Source of the DNA: CAYNRG01 sp047974855
GTDB taxonomy: Bacteria; Bacillota_I; Bacilli_A; Erysipelotrichales; Erysipelotrichaceae
Assembly: GCA_047974855.1 (NCBI GenBank)
Contig: JBKECT010000044.1
Span: 1 to 8,494, forward strand
DNA: 8,494 nucleotides
Reading direction: 5' to 3'
In this document: positions 7,358-8,494 of the stretch, piece by piece
Layout: each line of letters starts with the position of its first letter
Numbering within the stretch: position 1 is the stretch's first letter
Position numbers and translations under genes: made by a program
The notes under the pieces: model-generated
Told to the model about the DNA's origin: nothing
Databases searched by the model: none
What the model saw: the letters and a program-made list of their open reading frames with translations, nothing else

Positions 7358-8494
7358 CTAATCTATAGCAAATGCCACGATGTCTCTTAATTCTAGAATT
7401 TCTTGAATTATTTCTTGATTTTCTTTTTCATCCATATTATTTAAAATTTCAGCAGCATCTTTTTTTGATGTTTCTATAATTGCTGTATCTTCTACTAAGT
7501 TGCCTAAAAGAAATGCAGGTAATCCACTTTGTCTAGTCCCCAAAAGATCTCCCGGACCTCTCATCTTTAAGTCTTCCCATGCTATTTTAAATCCATCCGT
7601 TTCTTCTTCCACAATCTTCAATCGCTGTAAACTTAGTGGTTCTTTTGCATCGGTCAATAAATAGCAATTCCCTTGCTTATTCCCTCTTTGAACACGCCCT
7701 CTCAGCTGGTGAAGTTGGCTCAATCCAAACCGATGTGCATCATAAATAATTATGCTAGTCGCATTGACCACGTTAACTCCAACCTCAATAACCGTTGTAC
7801 TAACTAAAATTTGAATGTCATTATTCAAAAATGATTTCATCACTTTTTCTTTTTCATCACTGTTCATTTTACCATGCAATTCAGCCACTTTAGCTTTTCC
7901 CTTAAATTGTTTAGTCAAGGCTTCTCTCACTTTTGATGTTGTTCTAACTTCTCCCATTTGAGCTTCTTCGATTGCCCCACAGACAACATACAGTTGCGCC
8001 CCTTCTTGCAATTGACTTTCAATTTCCGGCAAAACACTTCTAAAGCTATTTTCTTGAAGAAGTACTGTCTTCACTTGTTTCCTTCCATCTGGCATCGTCT
8101 CAATGGTAGAAACATCCATATCGCCATAAAGGGTATTAGCTAAAGTTCGAGGAATTGGTGTTGCACTCATCAATAGTAAATCAACCATGCTTCCTTTTTG
8201 CAATAGTTTTTTGCGTTGCTCAACTCCAAATCGATGTTGTTCATCCGCAACCGCTAATCCTAAGTTTTTAAACTCTACACCCTCTTGAAACAGGGCATGT
8301 GTTCCTACTATTAGATCAATATCTCCCTCTTTTAATCGTTTTAAAATTTCCTGCTTTTTTGCTGTGGTGAGTGCTGAATAATAAGATTCAACTCTCAAGG
8401 ATGTCGTTTTCAATAATCCCTTCAGCGATTCATAGTGTTGTTTTGCTAAAATTTCTGTCGGTGCAAGCAAAGCTCCTTGATAACCAGCAAGACT
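7358..8494 (-). CDS. recG: ATP-dependent DNA helicase RecG, C-terminal part (5' end outside window)
   Basis: RecG is the superfamily 2 double-strand DNA translocase that remodels stalled replication forks and branch-migrates Holliday junctions in the cytoplasm. The frame is open to the right edge, and the codons before the first apparent TTG start read SLAGYQGAL, so that TTG is an internal Leu and the gene is truncated by the window. Of the visible 378 residues, motif Ia is ALLAPTEILA (8-17), motif II is DEQH (84-87), motif III is SATPIPRT (110-117), motif V is TTVIEVGV (233-240), and motif VI lies at 263-271. The C-terminal block GFKIAWEDLKMRGPGDLLGT (301-320) is the RecG translocation signature and separates it from PriA and Mfd. 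The N-terminal wedge and Walker A are outside the window. Motif VI reads GRVQRG where GRVGRG is usual. The stop is TAG, 14 nt before rnc. Family typical length is about 680 residues, so a little over half is seen. Confidence 0.97.
   Translation of the reverse strand, partial: SLAGYQGALLAPTEILAKQHYESLKGLLKTTSLRVESYYSALTTAKKQEILKRLKEGDIDLIVGTHALFQEGVEFKNLGLAVADEQHRFGVEQRKKLLQKGSMVDLLLMSATPIPRTLANTLYGDMDVSTIETMPDGRKQVKTVLLQENSFRSVLPEIESQLQEGAQLYVVCGAIEEAQMGEVRTTSKVREALTKQFKGKAKVAELHGKMNSDEKEKVMKSFLNNDIQILVSTTVIEVGVNVVNATSIIIYDAHRFGLSQLHQLRGRVQRGNKQGNCYLLTDAKEPLSLQRLKIVEEETDGFKIAWEDLKMRGPGDLLGTRQSGLPAFLLGNLVEDTAIIETSKKDAAEILNNMDEKENQEIIQEILELRDIVAFAID

Noticed and set aside
7958..8143. A 61-codon plus-strand open frame opposite recG.
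   Set aside because: It is antisense to the conserved RecG helicase core and has no independent support.
7358..8470. A complete 370-residue helicase starting at TTG 8470.
   Set aside because: The frame is open to the right edge and the preceding residues (SLAGYQGA) continue RecG motif Ia, so this is a window-truncated recG.

Overview
The window is an AT-rich, gene-dense stretch in which every supported gene reads on the minus strand. Read in transcription order (high to low coordinates) it holds: the C-terminal part of recG (cut by the right edge), rnc (RNase III), nfnA and nfnB (the two subunits of an NfnAB-type ferredoxin/NADP(H)/NAD(H) oxidoreductase), polC (Gram-positive type DNA polymerase III alpha), and the first 16 codons of a gene with a signal-peptide or membrane-anchor N-terminus (cut by the left edge).

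The organism is probably an anaerobic low-GC Firmicute, possibly from the Erysipelotrichia; that lineage is a guess. PolC with the proofreading exonuclease inserted in its PHP domain is the Firmicutes/Mollicutes replicative polymerase. Strong GGAGG-type Shine-Dalgarno sequences precede most genes. nfnA ends in TGA and a Trp codon checked in polC is TGG, so the Mycoplasma code, in which TGA is Trp, is not in use. NfnAB is typical of anaerobes that use ferredoxin.

Spacing is very tight. recG and rnc are 14 nt apart, rnc and nfnA 8 nt, nfnA and nfnB share one base (TGATG), and nfnB and polC are 18 nt apart. No terminator-like hairpin followed by a T-run was seen between them, so recG to polC looks like one transcription unit. 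It mixes fork rescue (RecG), RNA processing (RNase III), redox balance (NfnAB) and replication (PolC). Only NfnA and NfnB are obvious physical partners. After polC there is a 71-nt gap with a good candidate extended -10 promoter and a strong ribosome binding site for the next gene.

Two starts need to be moved downstream from the longest open frame: rnc to the ATG at 7343 and nfnB to the ATG at 5833. In both cases the Shine-Dalgarno sequence lies inside the longer reading. There is no tRNA, rRNA, CRISPR array, insertion sequence, phage gene or long repeat, and I see no undescribed system. The points worth a second look are the gene neighbourhood, two substitutions in conserved motifs (RecG motif VI, PolC third-Asp motif), and the start of the unidentified gene at the left edge.
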